Shown one piece after another: positions 52,241 through 64,000 of a stretch of 64,000 bases of DNA. Location of the stretch: positions 1 through 64,000 of the forward strand of contig JAMKCH010056736.1 in the NCBI GenBank assembly GCA_023653785.1, written 5' to 3'. This DNA comes from Ophioderma brevispina (Eukaryota > Echinodermata > Ophiuroidea > Amphilepidida > Ophiodermatidae). The stretch's first letter is position 1. The number at the start of each line of letters is the position of its first letter. The notes under the pieces are model-generated. The model made no database searches and was not told the DNA's origin. It was given only the letters and a program-made list of their open reading frames with translations. A program made the position numbers and the translations under genes.

Positions 52241-52789
52241 GAGACTTGCTTGAATGGTGGAAACTTAGATCCTTAGATGACTCCGTAATGGTTGTACGAT
52301 CATCACCATCTTCTTAGCATGATGCCCAATTTATTAACTTCCTTGACTTGCAATCCCATAAGGAAGCAGAAAAAGCATTTTTCTCATACTCTATCATCTA
52401 CTTCAAAACTTCAAAACTATCTCCCAACTTTGCAAAACACTTCTGAATAACTTCAATGTGCCTATTCCAGGACATACCACTTCTAGTCAGGACTAAGCTC
52501 TGTAAGTGGCTCTAGTTTTTTGATTTACCCGTGCCACTCCACCTACTAAAAGTTTGAAGCAATGTTTTTTAGTTAAGCCGGTCAAGATACTTAGTTTTGC
52601 AATAAAATTAAAAAAAATCTGCAATGTGGGCAAAAAGTTATGCTACAGTCGATTTTATCATTTCACTGTATGCCCCAATTGGGTGATTTTGGGGCCTGTG
52701 TTTTAGGGGTATGGGTAACACTTTTTGGAGCATAATTCAAAACCTGAAGCCCATTGGTCCTATAATTAATATCCTCTATAAATGAACAA

Positions 52790-53870
52790 ATAGTTTTATA
52801 AGCGATGTGTGATTTTTACATCGATATTTGGTTTAAATTGGGGTTTAATTATAGCTATTTTAAGTAAATAAAGTCATGTTGGGCTCAAAATTGAGCAAAT
52901 TTTGTATTGTTGTTTTAAAATATGTTATCCAAACATATACAGATGAATTGGGAGCTATCATTTTGTTTCTTGTGGAAGGCAACACTGCTAGTCCTTTTTT
53001 GGGAAAGTTGCAAAAAACCACTCCTTTGTGTTTAATTTTTAGTAATGGCTAATAATTATGCAATTTTTCCCCAAAAATGCTAAAAATCGTGATTTTTAGC
53101 ATGTTGAAATAGTTACGGGACACTTCAACATAACAATTTTGGTGCCTCTTGATGTACAGAATGGCTCACAGTTATGTTATGGTTCCTTGTACATAACAAA
53201 GTACACAAAAGTCAGGTAAAGTCAGGAAATAGCACTTTTCATGGTTGCCATGGTAACCAGTAAACACTAAGCTGTGAATGACTAAAGTAGAAAATAGTTG
53301 TTAGGAACAATAACTTTTGAAGTTATTTCCTTCCACCATATCATGTACTGGAACATGGGTGTGACATTTAGTAAACATATCGGAATCGAGTACGGTCATC
53401 AGAGCACTTACTGTTGCCATGGAAAAGGCGCGCCAAAGATACACGAAAACGGTGATTTTTAGCATGCTGAAGAGTTACGGGATGATGTCACTATTTTTTT
53501 TTTTCGTGATCCTTGATGGCACGGATGGCTCAAACTATATTGTGGGTTTGGTTGTACATAATAAAGGCACACCTTAAGTTCAAGAAATAGCAATATTTAT
53601 GGTTGCCATTTTAACGCATGACCACAAGAGCTGTGGAATGGCTAAAGTAGAATAAGAAAATAGTTGTAAGACAATAATTCTTGAAGTTATTACACCATAA
53701 TCAATGTACTGCACATGGTGTGACCATAAACAATATCTGAGTACAATGTCCTCATAGCATTACTGTTGGCCCTGTAAACGGCGTCCAAGATACATTTTGA
53801 ACATTTAGGCATACTTTGAAAGTATGTCATACACTTCCAAAGTATTGAAAGGTCTTGTAAAAAATAGTTA
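52790..53870 (+). repeat. Left arm of a long inverted repeat
   Basis: The arm aligns in reverse complement with 62955-64000. Internally it is a two-copy tandem repeat of about 365 bases, starting at ATGCTAAAAATCGTGATTTT (53077) and CGGTGATTTTTAGCATGCTG (about 53450). Each unit has GTTACGGGA, ATGGCTCA, GTACATAAxAAAG and TGGTTGCCATGG words. Confidence 0.82.
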
Positions 53871-54954
53871 AACAGAACAGATTCATGACAAATTGTGGGC
53901 AATTGTGCATTTTTATGATAATCTCTGAATTTGGCATTATGTTAAAGTGAAAAGAGTCTCATTCACAAGTTAACAAGTTAACTATGAGTTAACGGGAAAA
54001 ATATCGCAGCTGGGACGTTTCACGATGAGGGGGACATGAAATGTACATTGGCATATTGGGTGAAACTAACATTGTCTCGAATGTTTTGGTTGTAGGTAAA
54101 ACTAATTGTTCTCTGGTTAGCAGTATTCCAAATATGCATAGTTTGTTTATGTACTGACTTGGGTTATGGTCAAATTACCAAAAGGTCCATTTCAATTTTG
54201 TACAAGATAAAAAAATCAAAGTTGCTCAAACCTTGGTAAAAAGTGAAGTAAATTGTTCATGCGTCTATATCCGCCCAGACCAAGAAAACAGTTTTTCATC
54301 ATCTGTTTAGTTTTCATGCTAATGGGACCAATAATTAGAAGACTATGTAAATCCATTGGCACATTGAAGTGACCATGGTGACTATAAATATATGGGCCTT
54401 GTTCCTATCCCTACCTCGGATACAAAACATGTGGTATAGTCAAAATTATTCTTTATGTCTTTTTCCAATAGAATAATTTGAGACATTTCTTACCAAAATG
54501 GTAGCAACTTTATTGTGTTATGCCACCGGCCTGCACACCCGGAAGTTTGACTTGTGGCCATATTTTAACATTTTGACTCCATAAACTCCAACCTATAGGT
54601 TGCATATGGGTCAATTTTACATATGCTGGATCGCTTATAAACTGATTTGGTACTGGGTTTTTAAAGCAAAATTGGGAGGAAATTGCATCCCCCAACCGTC
54701 AAGCTTAATAATGGGACAATTTGGTCATCAAATGCACATTTCTTTCATTCAACCGATCCACTGTGCTATGTTAGCAATACTGAATCCTCATTCGTCAAAC
54801 CGGCGGGGCGTGGCTGCACTGAGCACGCCGGTAAGAGTTTCCCGTAACCTGACCCATCTGACACACGCTTTTCTGACATACTTTTTACTTATGAATTTGG
54901 AAACCTTAATCGGTAAATAAACTTGTGCTTTTTCTGTGAAAGGGTTTCCAAATC

Positions 54955-56260
54955 AATAAATGTGTCAGACAAAAGTGTTGTCGGGGGGAGATGGGTCATG
55001 TTATACGGAAACTCCTCATTGGATGATAATCGGTTGTATTAGCAAGCCATGCAACCATCAGCAGGTGCCAAAAATGTGTTCAGATCGGTCCGTTTACGGA
55101 AACTCCCACCTCACCAAGTTTCATGACCCACATACCTTGCAATGACCTTCAAATTTTTCAGCCTGATGTTGCCACAAAATACAGGTTCATGACTATCCGA
55201 GGGCTTTTCAGTGATTGGTGGACCGTTGATTTGACCTGGATGGCCCCCGAGATGAACCTGGAAATTACCTTGAAAAAATATTGGTAGCACTTGTTTGATT
55301 ACAACAACCCACTATAGGGTCCATGACCATACAATCATGTGCAGTGATTTGACCTTAGATAACCCTACTACCTTGAAATGACCTGAAAAGTTTCGAGATT
55401 GGATGTTTGATCAACACTCAACCAAGTTTCATTTCCTACCCCAGTTGTTTAGTGAATTTTGACATTGGATGACCTCGCATGGCCTTGAAATTAAACCCTT
55501 AAAATTGGCACAGAATGTTGACCATCAACCACAAAGTCTCATTCTACCACGATTTGTCAAATTGCTCATTTGCATCAAAGAATGCCCCTTTAATTGGCCC
55601 ACATTCCCTTTGACCCCAATTATGATGACCTCTCACAATACACCGCATATGAACCTTGGGCCGTGGTTCTTATCAAGTTTGGCTGCAATTGGCCCCATGT
55701 TTGGGCAGAGATAAATTCCAACTGTAAACCCAAAATGACAAAATGCTCCTTTAATTCATCCCCATAACCTTTGACCTCAATCGTGGTACACCTCATATGG
55801 GCCTGGGGACTGTGCTTATATACTGTGACCAAATTTGGTGATCGTACGGCATTTATTTGCGGCGAGAAAAAATGGATAGATTCTGCAAAGATCCACATGA
55901 CTTCTCACCACAATTGGATTACACCACAATTGAACCTTAGGCCAGTGTTCTTCTGATCGGTTTTTGCTGCAATTGGGCCCAACGCGTTTGGAACATGAGA
56001 TAACAGACTACCAGTCACCTAAGCAAAAGGATAGAATGCCCCTTTAATCTAACCTACATAACCCTTTGACTCAATCTGTGTAACTCCTCATTCCCCTTGC
56101 GGGAGCTTATACTGACCCAATTTGGTGAGCGGAACATTTTGATTTGTGGGGAAAATCAATAGATTTTCAAAGAATGCCCCGTTAATATGCCCACATGAAC
56201 TCTCACCACAATCGTAGTACACCGCATATGAAACTTGGCCAATTAACTTTTAGGCTCTTC
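54955..56260 (-). repeat. AGGTCA family in reverse orientation
   Basis: TGACC words on the + strand throughout (GATTTGACCTTAGATAACC, CCTTTGACCTCAATC, ACCTTGAAATGACC). GCAATTGGCCC and CTTCTGATCGGTTTTTGCTG are complements of the GCCAAACTTGATCAGAAGA units. About 1.3 kb, the longest copy. Confidence 0.65.
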
Positions 56261-57371
56261 GAGATACGACAAATGATTTTTAGCAAGAGGAGCTCTCTTG
56301 GCCGCTAAAATGGTCAAATTTTATAAAGAAGATTCAATAATCAACTGCAGTCAAGTAACCATGGCATTTTCATTGGGGAGAGGCAGGGGAACAATTTTAA
56401 ATGGGGAATCACACACTCTCACCCCTCATACGTATGATTAAGAAAGTCATTGTAATATTGATTGAATAATTATTCAGACATAGGTGAAATGGTCAAATCC
56501 ATTGTAAATCGACTTACATTAGAAAAAAAAAAACAACGGTTGTGTTCGAGAACAGCCTTGTAGTTTGTTAGGAATATTGTCAACTAATTTCATGCCAATT
56601 GGAGCGTTATAGTCTGGCCCGTCACTTTGATTATGCTATTGCGCCGGAAACATTTAAATATCGTTGAACATTTCTCAATGCCCTTTGCCTGTCACTGTGT
56701 CAATGCGTGTATCCCACAATTTGATAGATTTATTTTACATGTCTACTTTTAAGAAATAACTTGTTATACAAATGATTTACAGAAGTTCTTGATTGTGAGA
56801 TATATCATTTAAAATTTATTCATCATGCCCATAGTGTAGATGAGTGCCATCAAAAAAGCTCACAAAATATTTTCTAAAAATACTCACAAAAATACCGCTT
56901 ACGAGCGGTGGTAAAGTGATTTTAATGATGATTAGCATTGAATGCAAGGCACTCCTAATTACCACACCTGTGTAGTATTGAAATTTGCCAAATAGAAATA
57001 ATAAAGTGGTAATTAACCTTCAAAACATATTCATAAGGTGATTTATGTTCATAATGATTTATAATTTTAAAGTCCCCAAAAAGGTATTATATGAAAGCCA
57101 TTTTGAAAAAAAGCTCTTTATTATGGGTACTTATCACAAATCCTATTATTGAATAGCATATACACTAACATTAACATTTAAGTGTATATAAGGGGGTTTC
57201 CTAGGGAACCGCAAGTAACATTTTGCCAGTTTTACCGAACAACAATATACTTTTCCGACCTCATTTTTGTGTGATTGTGTAAACTTTTTGAACCCCACTC
57301 CTTGTCTCCGCAACGGAGTTAAGTAAAAAAATTTTAAACTAGATATTAGCGTGTAAAGGACACGAAACCAG

Positions 57372-59217
57372 CCGCGGATAGCTTCAAACCCAAGCGAAAA
57401 CTAACCCAGCTTCGAAACCTAGCCCCAAGCTTCGAAACTTAGCCTCGCTTCGAAACCAACCATATATAGATCTGGAGGGAAAAGACCTGAGCACAGTCGA
57501 GGTAGTGACCTTTGACCATAAAAGACCTTCGATACGAAAATATTTAAAATATTTGGATTGTATAAGGATAATAGTAAATTTCTTGTCAATTAGTGCATTT
57601 TGAAAATTTGACCTTGACCTGTTAATGACGTTTATTAACAAATATTTTCAACATGCATGATTGGATCTGTGACTGAAGGATCATTTCCGTTAAATATCAG
57701 CTCAATGGATGATTTCGAAAAAAATGACCTTTGACCTTTAATGACCTTTGATCGCGAAAATATGTGCAACATTTTTTAGGATGTCATTAAGGATCATTCA
57801 GTTTAATTTTTAGCTCAATTGGAGCATTTTGGAAAATTGATCTTTGACATCTATGACCTTTGACTACCAAAATATTTCAAATATGTTTGAGAATATCATA
57901 AAGATATCAATTTAGTTAAATTTCAGCTCAATCGGAGCATTTTGGAAATTGACCTCGACCTCTAATGGACCTTTGATCTCGAAAATATTTCAACATCTTT
58001 AGGAGGTCATAAGGATCTCAGTTTTAATTTCAGCTCATCGGAGGATTTGAAAAAAAAAATTGGACTTTGACCTCTTAATGACCTTGATCTCGAAAATATT
58101 TCAACTGTTTAGGATGTCATAAGGATCATTTCAGCACAATTTCAGCAGCTCAATCGGAGCATTGAAAGTTTGACCTTGACCCTTGAATGACCTCCATTAA
58201 CTTGTCTGGAATTTATAAAATGCACCAGACAAGTAGCACCAATTACCAATCAGAGACCTATGTCGTTTATTGTCCTTTTTATTTCTCATTTTATTTTTTT
58301 TACAATAATAAAGAGTTTGTAAATCTTATAACAATGCACGCTACAAGATCAACTAATATTCTTGTGTTTTATTTCGCTTTCTTGACTAGGAGAAAAACAT
58401 TAGAAACAGAGAACATAAGCCATCTAAATGAAACTTCCCCCGGGAAAAAATGTAACGCACTGAGTACGATGGTTTTTTTTTTGCATTCATCATCGCGGTA
58501 ATGTAAAAAGATTTTATTTTGTTTTTGACGTGATTGCCGGACTCGCCAGACAATAAAACTTTAAATGCGGTTTTCAAAACAACCCAAGGTGACTTGACCG
58601 GAAGGAATTGGAAGGGAGCGCTGCTGCAATAAAATATAAATCCCCTACACTAAAGTAAGGACTATATTATAGGTGAAGCGGAGTTGGCTCTACATGTGTG
58701 TACGTTAGAAAACCAATTCCTAATATCTCTATATCGATTGTTAATCCTCATGTATGTAGATTTAACCTTTTCTTCGAAATGAATTCAAGGCTAAAGAAAT
58801 TCTGGCTTTTGCAGACCCAGGTTAGGGGCATCCATACTGGCGAATACAGGCGAGCCGAAAACCGAACCTCCCGGCCCGATTTTGCGCCAAATGCCCCCTA
58901 TCTCTGCCAGGGACTGAAACATTTTCTGTGTACACCCAATATGAGGCATAATTCAGGGGTTTTATGACCCATTTTTGTGCTATAGCTATTGAATGGCGGG
59001 GAGAAAGAAGGGATTTTGTAGATTTTGCACCAAAAAAGTAATTTTCTTTTCAAATTCCACTTGAACCCAAATCTGTGGACACCCCATTGAGGGCTGGGTC
59101 ACTGGTCCTCTGGATTGAATTTGCTAAAATGGCAAGCGTTTAGACACTAGAAGCATTATTAGCGACGTCGTTGCCGAAGAAGAAGAAGAAGAGAAGAAGA
59201 CTAGATATAGCTGTGGT
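57372..59217. repeat. 1.85-kb tandem duplication, unit 1
   Basis: Starts CAGCCGCGGATAGCTTC, followed by repeated CTTCGAAAC words. Then comes a six-copy array of about 110 bases (57494-58198), then a 1-kb tail with AATTTATAAAATGCACCAGA, AAACTTCCCCCGGG and AGAAGAAGAAGAAG. Unit 2 follows immediately with the same order. Confidence 0.85.
57494..58198. repeat. Six-copy 110-bp array with TGACCTTTGACCT
   Basis: Each unit has ATGACCTTTGATCTCGAAAA, TATTTCAACATGTTTAGGAT, GTCATAAGGATCATTTCAGT and CAGCTCAATCGGAGCATTTT. Unit joins carry TGACCTTTGACCT, the direct-repeat-1 arrangement of AGGTCA on the other strand. Confidence 0.88.
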
Positions 59218-61168
59218 CAAGACCACGAACAGCTGCGGATAGCTTCAAACCCAGCCCTAAAACAACCCAGACTTCGAAACCTAGCCCAGCTTCGAAACTT
59301 AGCCTAGCTTCGAAACCCAACCATATCTAGATTTGGCAGGACAGATCTGAGCACAGGCTAGGTTAGTGACCTTTGACCTAAACGACCTTCGATTTCGAAA
59401 AGATTTTAAAAATTTCGGATTGTCATAAGGATCATATTAACTTTCTGTCCATTAGTAGCATTTTGAAAAATTTGCACCTTTGACTCTAAGAGTTTTCTAA
59501 AAAATTTTCAACATGATTTGAGGATGTCATAAGGATTTCATTTCAGTTAATATCAGCTCAATCGGCTTTGATTTCGAAAAAAAATGACCTTGACCTATTA
59601 ATGACCTGTGATCTCAAAAATATTTCACATGTGAGGAAGGTCATAAGGATATTTCAGCAAAAAATTTCAGCTCCATCGGAGAAGTTTGGAGAAAATTTGT
59701 CCTTCGACCTCCTAATGACCTTGATCTCGGAAATATTTCAAAATGTTGGGATATCATTAAAGATCATTTCAGTTAAATTCAGCTCAATCGGAGCCATTTT
59801 GGCAAATTTGACGTAGCCCTCAATAATGACCTTGATCTCAAAATTATTTGCAACAGATGTTTAGGATGTCATAAGGATCATTTCAGTTTTCTTTCAGCTC
59901 AACGGAGGATTTTGAAAAAAAAAGGACCTTTGGACCTCTTAATGACCTTTGATCTCGAAAATATTCAGCATGTTAGGATGTCATAAGGATCATTGGCGCA
60001 AAATTTCAGCTCAATCGGCAGCATTTGAAAGTTTGATTTGACCTGAATGACCTCCATGCACTTGTATGGGAATTTATAAAAGGCACAGTTACAAGTAGCA
60101 CCAATCTACCTATCAGAAGACCTATGTCTGTATTGTTCTTTTTCATTTTCTCCATTTTTATTTTTTTTACAATAATAAAAGGTGGTAATCTATTTAAACC
60201 ATGCTACGCTACAAATCAACTTTTTATATCTTGTTTTTTATTTCGGGCATTTTCTGACTAGGAGAGAAAAATATAGAAACCGCCCCTAATAAGCAATCTT
60301 AAATTGAAACCTTCCCGGGAAAAGTGTAACCGCACTGAAGTACGATTGTTTTGATCATTCACCGAGTAGTAAAAAGATTTTATTTTGTTTTTGACGTGAT
60401 TGCAGATCGCCAGAAAAAATACTTTAAATCGGCCGGTTTCAAACAACCCAAGGTTGACTTGACCGGAAGGAATGTAAAGGGAGCGACTGCATTAAAATTA
60501 TAAATCCCCCTACACTAAAGTACAGACTATTATTATAGGTGAAGCATAGTTGTGACTCTACATACCCTGTCGTTTAGAAACCAATTCATAATATCTCAGA
60601 TATCGGTTGTTAATCCTCAAGTAAGTAGATTTAACCTTTTCTTCGAAATGAATGTAAGGCTTGACCAGCTAAAGATTTCTGGCTCTTGCGACCCAAAGGT
60701 TAGGTGCATTCATACCGGCGTAATACAGGCGAGCGAGGCGATCGAAAACCGAACCCCCCTTACCGATTTTGCAAAAATGCCCCCGATCTCTGCCCCGGTA
60801 CCCTTGAAACACTATCTGTGTACAACCCAAATGAAGAGATGATTTTTTGTTTTTTTTTTTTTTTGAGGGTGTCCTTATTGACCAATTTGGTGTTTATAGA
60901 TCTTGAATTGCGGGAGAAGAAGGATTTCTAGATTTTGCACCAAAAGTAATATTGATCGTTAAAGTCAAACTTGAACCCAAATCTGTGTACACCCTATTTG
61001 AGGACTGGGTCAGTGGTCCTTTGGATTGAATTGGCGTAAATTGCTCAAGCGTTTGGCACTAGAAGCATTTAAGCTTTCAGCGACGGACGTGTTGCCAGAA
61101 GAAGAAGAAGAAAAGACGAAGAAACAGACCAAATACAAAACCAGCCGTGCTACGCACACGGCTGGTTA
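59218..61168. repeat. 1.9-kb tandem duplication, unit 2, with terminal hairpin
   Basis: Same order as unit 1: CAGCTGCGGATAGCTTCAAA, CTTCGAAAC words, 110-bp array (59360-60057), 1-kb tail, GAAGAAGAAGAAG. It ends with a perfect hairpin AACCAGCCGTG-CTACGCA-CACGGCTGGTT near 61139-61167. The copies are visibly diverged by many short indels. Confidence 0.85.
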
Positions 61169-62160
61169 ATAAAACAATAAGAATATGTCTATTTAAATAT
61201 TTTATATATCATGTAATTAAACCAATAAATAATAAAGAACATTCAGTTAACCATTTATTATGGTGATAGTGATCACTTTCACTTTGCCATGCCTCCATCA
61301 CACCAATACCTACATTATACCATACATTTACCAGATCATACCTCTTGGCCTGCCACTGTGGAATTCAGTGAAGCAGCCAGACATTGTACCACCTCTGGCT
61401 GGATTCATATGGAGGAACCACTGTGTGTGGGACACGATAAGAAGAAGAATCACACGGTACAAACTAATTGAAAGGTTGCACGGCAGACAATGCCACCTAC
61501 CAGAAATATGACATATTAAAAAAATTATCTCATTTGTGTTCAGTACAGGTAGAGTGGGACCTTTAGAAACTCATAATTCCACAATTTTCATTCCATATAC
61601 CGGTAAATATTTTGTGGAAACGAGCCGTGTAAATGTGTGTTCTTTTTATGAATTTAAAATGTTTTGCCCTAATTTAAGGTGTCTTTGTGGAATTCTACTA
61701 CCGAATACCTTTTATTGGCTAATATTTGTGTTGACCCCTGCATGTGTGGTAGAAATTCGCCTGCAAAAATTCCTTTGGGAAAGTGGAAAGACTTAGGTGT
61801 TAAGAAGTGTCAAAAATCATTTGCCTCTCAGTTTTTGGCTGTTTTTGCATTCAATATGCCATGTCTCAGGACTTTGCGTGGCACATTTGAAAATACTCGC
61901 CCTCTAGCCTGAGGTGACCCAAAAATACTTGCTCAGCATCCTTGAAGGTACAAAAAAAAAACACATTCAAAACTTTCTCCCCAAAATTTGTAGTCTTTGT
62001 AAAGATGCCTCAAAATTTGTCTCTCTAGACCGGGACACAGGACGGCACGGGTAAAAGATGCCTCAAAAATGTTGCCTCTCTCGAACAGGACCAGGAGGCA
62101 CGTGTCCAGGGTGAAGCGATGCATATAGGACCACATCGTATACAAGGCGCTATAGTATCA
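61169..62160 (+). other. Unassigned stretch with short open frames
   Basis: Frames at 61260-61511 and 61536-61912 include GFIWRNHCVWDTIRRRITRY and a cysteine-rich CVDPCMCGRNSPAKIPLGKW. Neither is long or flanked by convincing splice sites, and I recognise no family. They could be decayed mobile-element coding. No function is proposed. Confidence 0.25.
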
Positions 62161-62162
62161 GC

Positions 62163-62232
62163 GCCTTAAAGAGACATGAGGAGATTTAAAGAAAGAAGCC
62201 ACCCCCCCCCAATTTTTCTCGAACCCCGTTTT
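62163..62232 (-). repeat. Inverse copy of the 45213-45275 segment
   Basis: TTAAAGAGACATGAGGA and AAAGAAAGAAGCC, then a C-run and AATTTTTCTCGAACCCCG, are the reverse complement of TTCGGGTTCGAAAAAAATTG to TCCTCATGTCTCTTTAA at 45213-45275. It is a small dispersed repeat. Confidence 0.6.
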
Positions 62233-62954
62233 TTACATATGGGCTTACCAATGTATTAGATCCACAACCTGAAGGAATAAGCCGAATACGCCGTCTTGAT
62301 GTAATAAGAGGATGCTTTAGTAGATATGTCGTGCCAACAAACAGAAGTCAGAATGGTTTTCGATGGGGAACGGATTACGATAGCAGGCAAGTTCAAAAAA
62401 CAAGGTTGCGGTTTTATTTGCCCTGGTTGTCCAATAAACCTTGAACACATTCTCTGTAGGTGTCTACAACCGAACCAGTGAAATTGGAGAGAAAATTCGG
62501 TCCTAAAAATCTCCTCGTCACTTTAATGAAAGGCTATGTATGCTTCCAGAATGGGACTTAAATTTGAACTCTACTTATATGCGAGTGGAGCTTTGCCATG
62601 GCAATGAATTTTTGTCCTTAGAAAGCTGTAGGGGAAGTTATACTGTGCCTATATATTTAAATAAACAGGATGCTAATAGCAAGTTTTGGTTAAATTATGT
62701 AAAACAGGGATAATGCAAGGGTCATTAGCTTTTTGTGGTGTTTGAAGTCGTTTTTAACAACATTACGTCATTTCAACCCAGATGATAAAATTCACCTTTT
62801 TATTGCTGATTTGGCATTTGCTATGACCCTTCACATTGTGATATAAATTTCATGCAACATTCCTTCACAAAGTGGTTTCTTGGCGTCGCAAGGACGCCTC
62901 TTTAAGTGTGAAAACCCCAAATTTATATCAATTTATATGGGTGTGTGCTATGGC

Positions 62955-64000
62955 AATAGTTTTTTTTTTGGTGACGGTAATCATATTCAAAAGTTTATAA
63001 TGTCACACCATATTGGTGTCAAAAACTATTAGTTATTTTGTGGACAATATTTTCTACTCACAGTTTTTTTTTTTTTCTACAATGGGTCACTGGTTACCAT
63101 GGCACCATGAAAATATTGCTATTTCTTGACTTCGGTGTGCTTTATTATGTACACCAAAACAAACACCAAACATAAGTTTGTGCCATTCCGTGCCATCAAG
63201 GATCACGAAAAATAAGTTAAATCATCCCGAACTCTTCAGCATGCTAAAAATCACCGTTTTTGACGTGCATTCTTTGGTGCGTTTCCATGGCAACAGTAGT
63301 GCTCTGATGACCTGTACTCGAGTTAGATAGGTTTACTTAAATGTCACACCAGGTGCAGTACAGATATGGTGGAAATAACGTCAAACAAGTTATTGTCCAA
63401 ATATTTTTTAACTTTAGTCAGTCCACAGCTCTAGTGTGACTGGTTTACCATGGCAACCATTAAAATATTGCTATTTCCTGACTTTACGGGCTTTATGTGT
63501 ACTTTGTTATGTACAAAGAACCTTAAAATAACTTTGAACCATTCTGTACTATCAAGCGGCACCAAAATAATAAGTTGAAATCGCCCCCCCCCCACCCCCC
63601 CCCCCCCACCCCCCCCCCCCCCCCCCCACTTCCCCCCCCCCCCCCCCCCCCCCCCCTCCCGTAACTCTTAAACATGCTAAAAATCATGATTTTTAGCATT
63701 TGGGGGAAAATTTGTAATTTATTAGCTATTTACTCCAAAGTAACAAAGGTCTTTTCCGCCACTACGGGTCTTCACACGTTCACAAAAACTGCCCAGCATT
63801 GTTGCTTTCGACAAGAACAAAATAGTCAAATGGCATATGCATGTGTTATGGAAACCATATTTTAAAAACCAAAAATACCAAATTTGCTAAATTTTGACCC
63901 AAAAAATGCCATTTTACCTTAAAATGCTATAACTACCCTTGAACCAAATATAGTTTTAAAAATCACACAATCTTATAACACCGTTTGCAATTTACTAAGA
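62955..64000 (-). repeat. Right arm of the long inverted repeat
   Basis: Reverse complement of 52790-53870, with the same tandem substructure (GCTAAAAATCACCGTTTTTG at about 63242 and the perfect palindrome ATGCTAAAAATC/GATTTTTAGCAT at 63674-63699). Similarity continues to the last base, so the repeat runs off the window. Confidence 0.82.
63582..63658. repeat. Poly(C) tract, about 77 bases with few A/T breaks
   Basis: Sits where the left arm simply has TTACGGGA, so it looks like an expansion of the CCC in CCCGTAAC. Breaks are ACC, ACTT and T. Confidence 0.95.

Noticed and set aside
57494..60057. CRISPR array (regularly spaced repeats)
   Set aside because: The repeats are contiguous diverged 110-bp units without unique spacers, in a eukaryotic intron-rich context.
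61536..61912. Cysteine-rich frame as a secreted or NTR-type domain
   Set aside because: Only a loose cysteine pattern; no signal peptide, no splice borders and no confident family match.

Overview
The window is eukaryotic genomic DNA, most likely from a marine invertebrate animal. It is AT-rich and intron-dominated, full of MITEs, tRNA-derived SINEs, decayed LINEs and foldback elements, and has no bacterial-style dense coding. The tRNA-derived SINEs and the AGGTCA-rich dispersed repeats suggest an invertebrate deuterostome such as an echinoderm. That assignment is an inference from repeat style, not a proven identity.

One host gene is supported. Eight short exons on the + strand, in collinear order, encode a central part of MED14, the scaffold subunit of the Mediator complex of RNA polymerase II. 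They lie at 2645-2760 (the weakest), 2864-2985, 25266-25350, 26353-26509, 28867-29078, 30910-30939 (a 30-base microexon), 41022-41150 and 50094-50170. Introns range from about 0.1 to 22 kb. Neither end of the gene is seen; 50171-64000 is probably the next intron or beyond. Several exons carry single-base indels or an in-frame stop although the splice sites are intact. This looks more like uncorrected long-read homopolymer errors than a pseudogene.

Layout: 1-2640, inverted-repeat element, AGGTCA repeats, a TTAA-ended MITE and an RT scrap. 2645-2985, first two MED14 exons. 3-25 kb, a giant intron holding AGGTCA repeats, a minus-strand LINE (7.1-8.95 kb), a piggyBac-like MITE, a 945-bp element packed with one repeated motif (12.2-13.2 kb), a Tc1/mariner-like element nested in a MITE (13.26-14.63 kb), a hAT-like MITE (18.0 kb), a tandem duplication (20.6-21.2 kb), a SINE (21.8 kb) and foldbacks (23.2 and 24.4-24.9 kb). 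25.3-31 kb, four clustered exons. 31-41 kb, MITEs, a 69-base poly(T), AGGTCA repeats and a LINE inserted in one of them. 41-50 kb, an exon followed by decayed copies of itself, a SINE, a 1.5-kb C-rich minisatellite and a 180-bp tandem repeat. 50-64 kb, YY1-motif repeats, a 1.9-kb tandem duplication each with a six-copy 110-bp array, flanked by a >1-kb inverted repeat at 52.8-53.9 and 62.95-64.0 kb.

No new multi-gene system is visible. The interest lies in MED14 structure, the nested transposon history (two insertions can be dated relative to their hosts) and several uncatalogued-looking repeat architectures.
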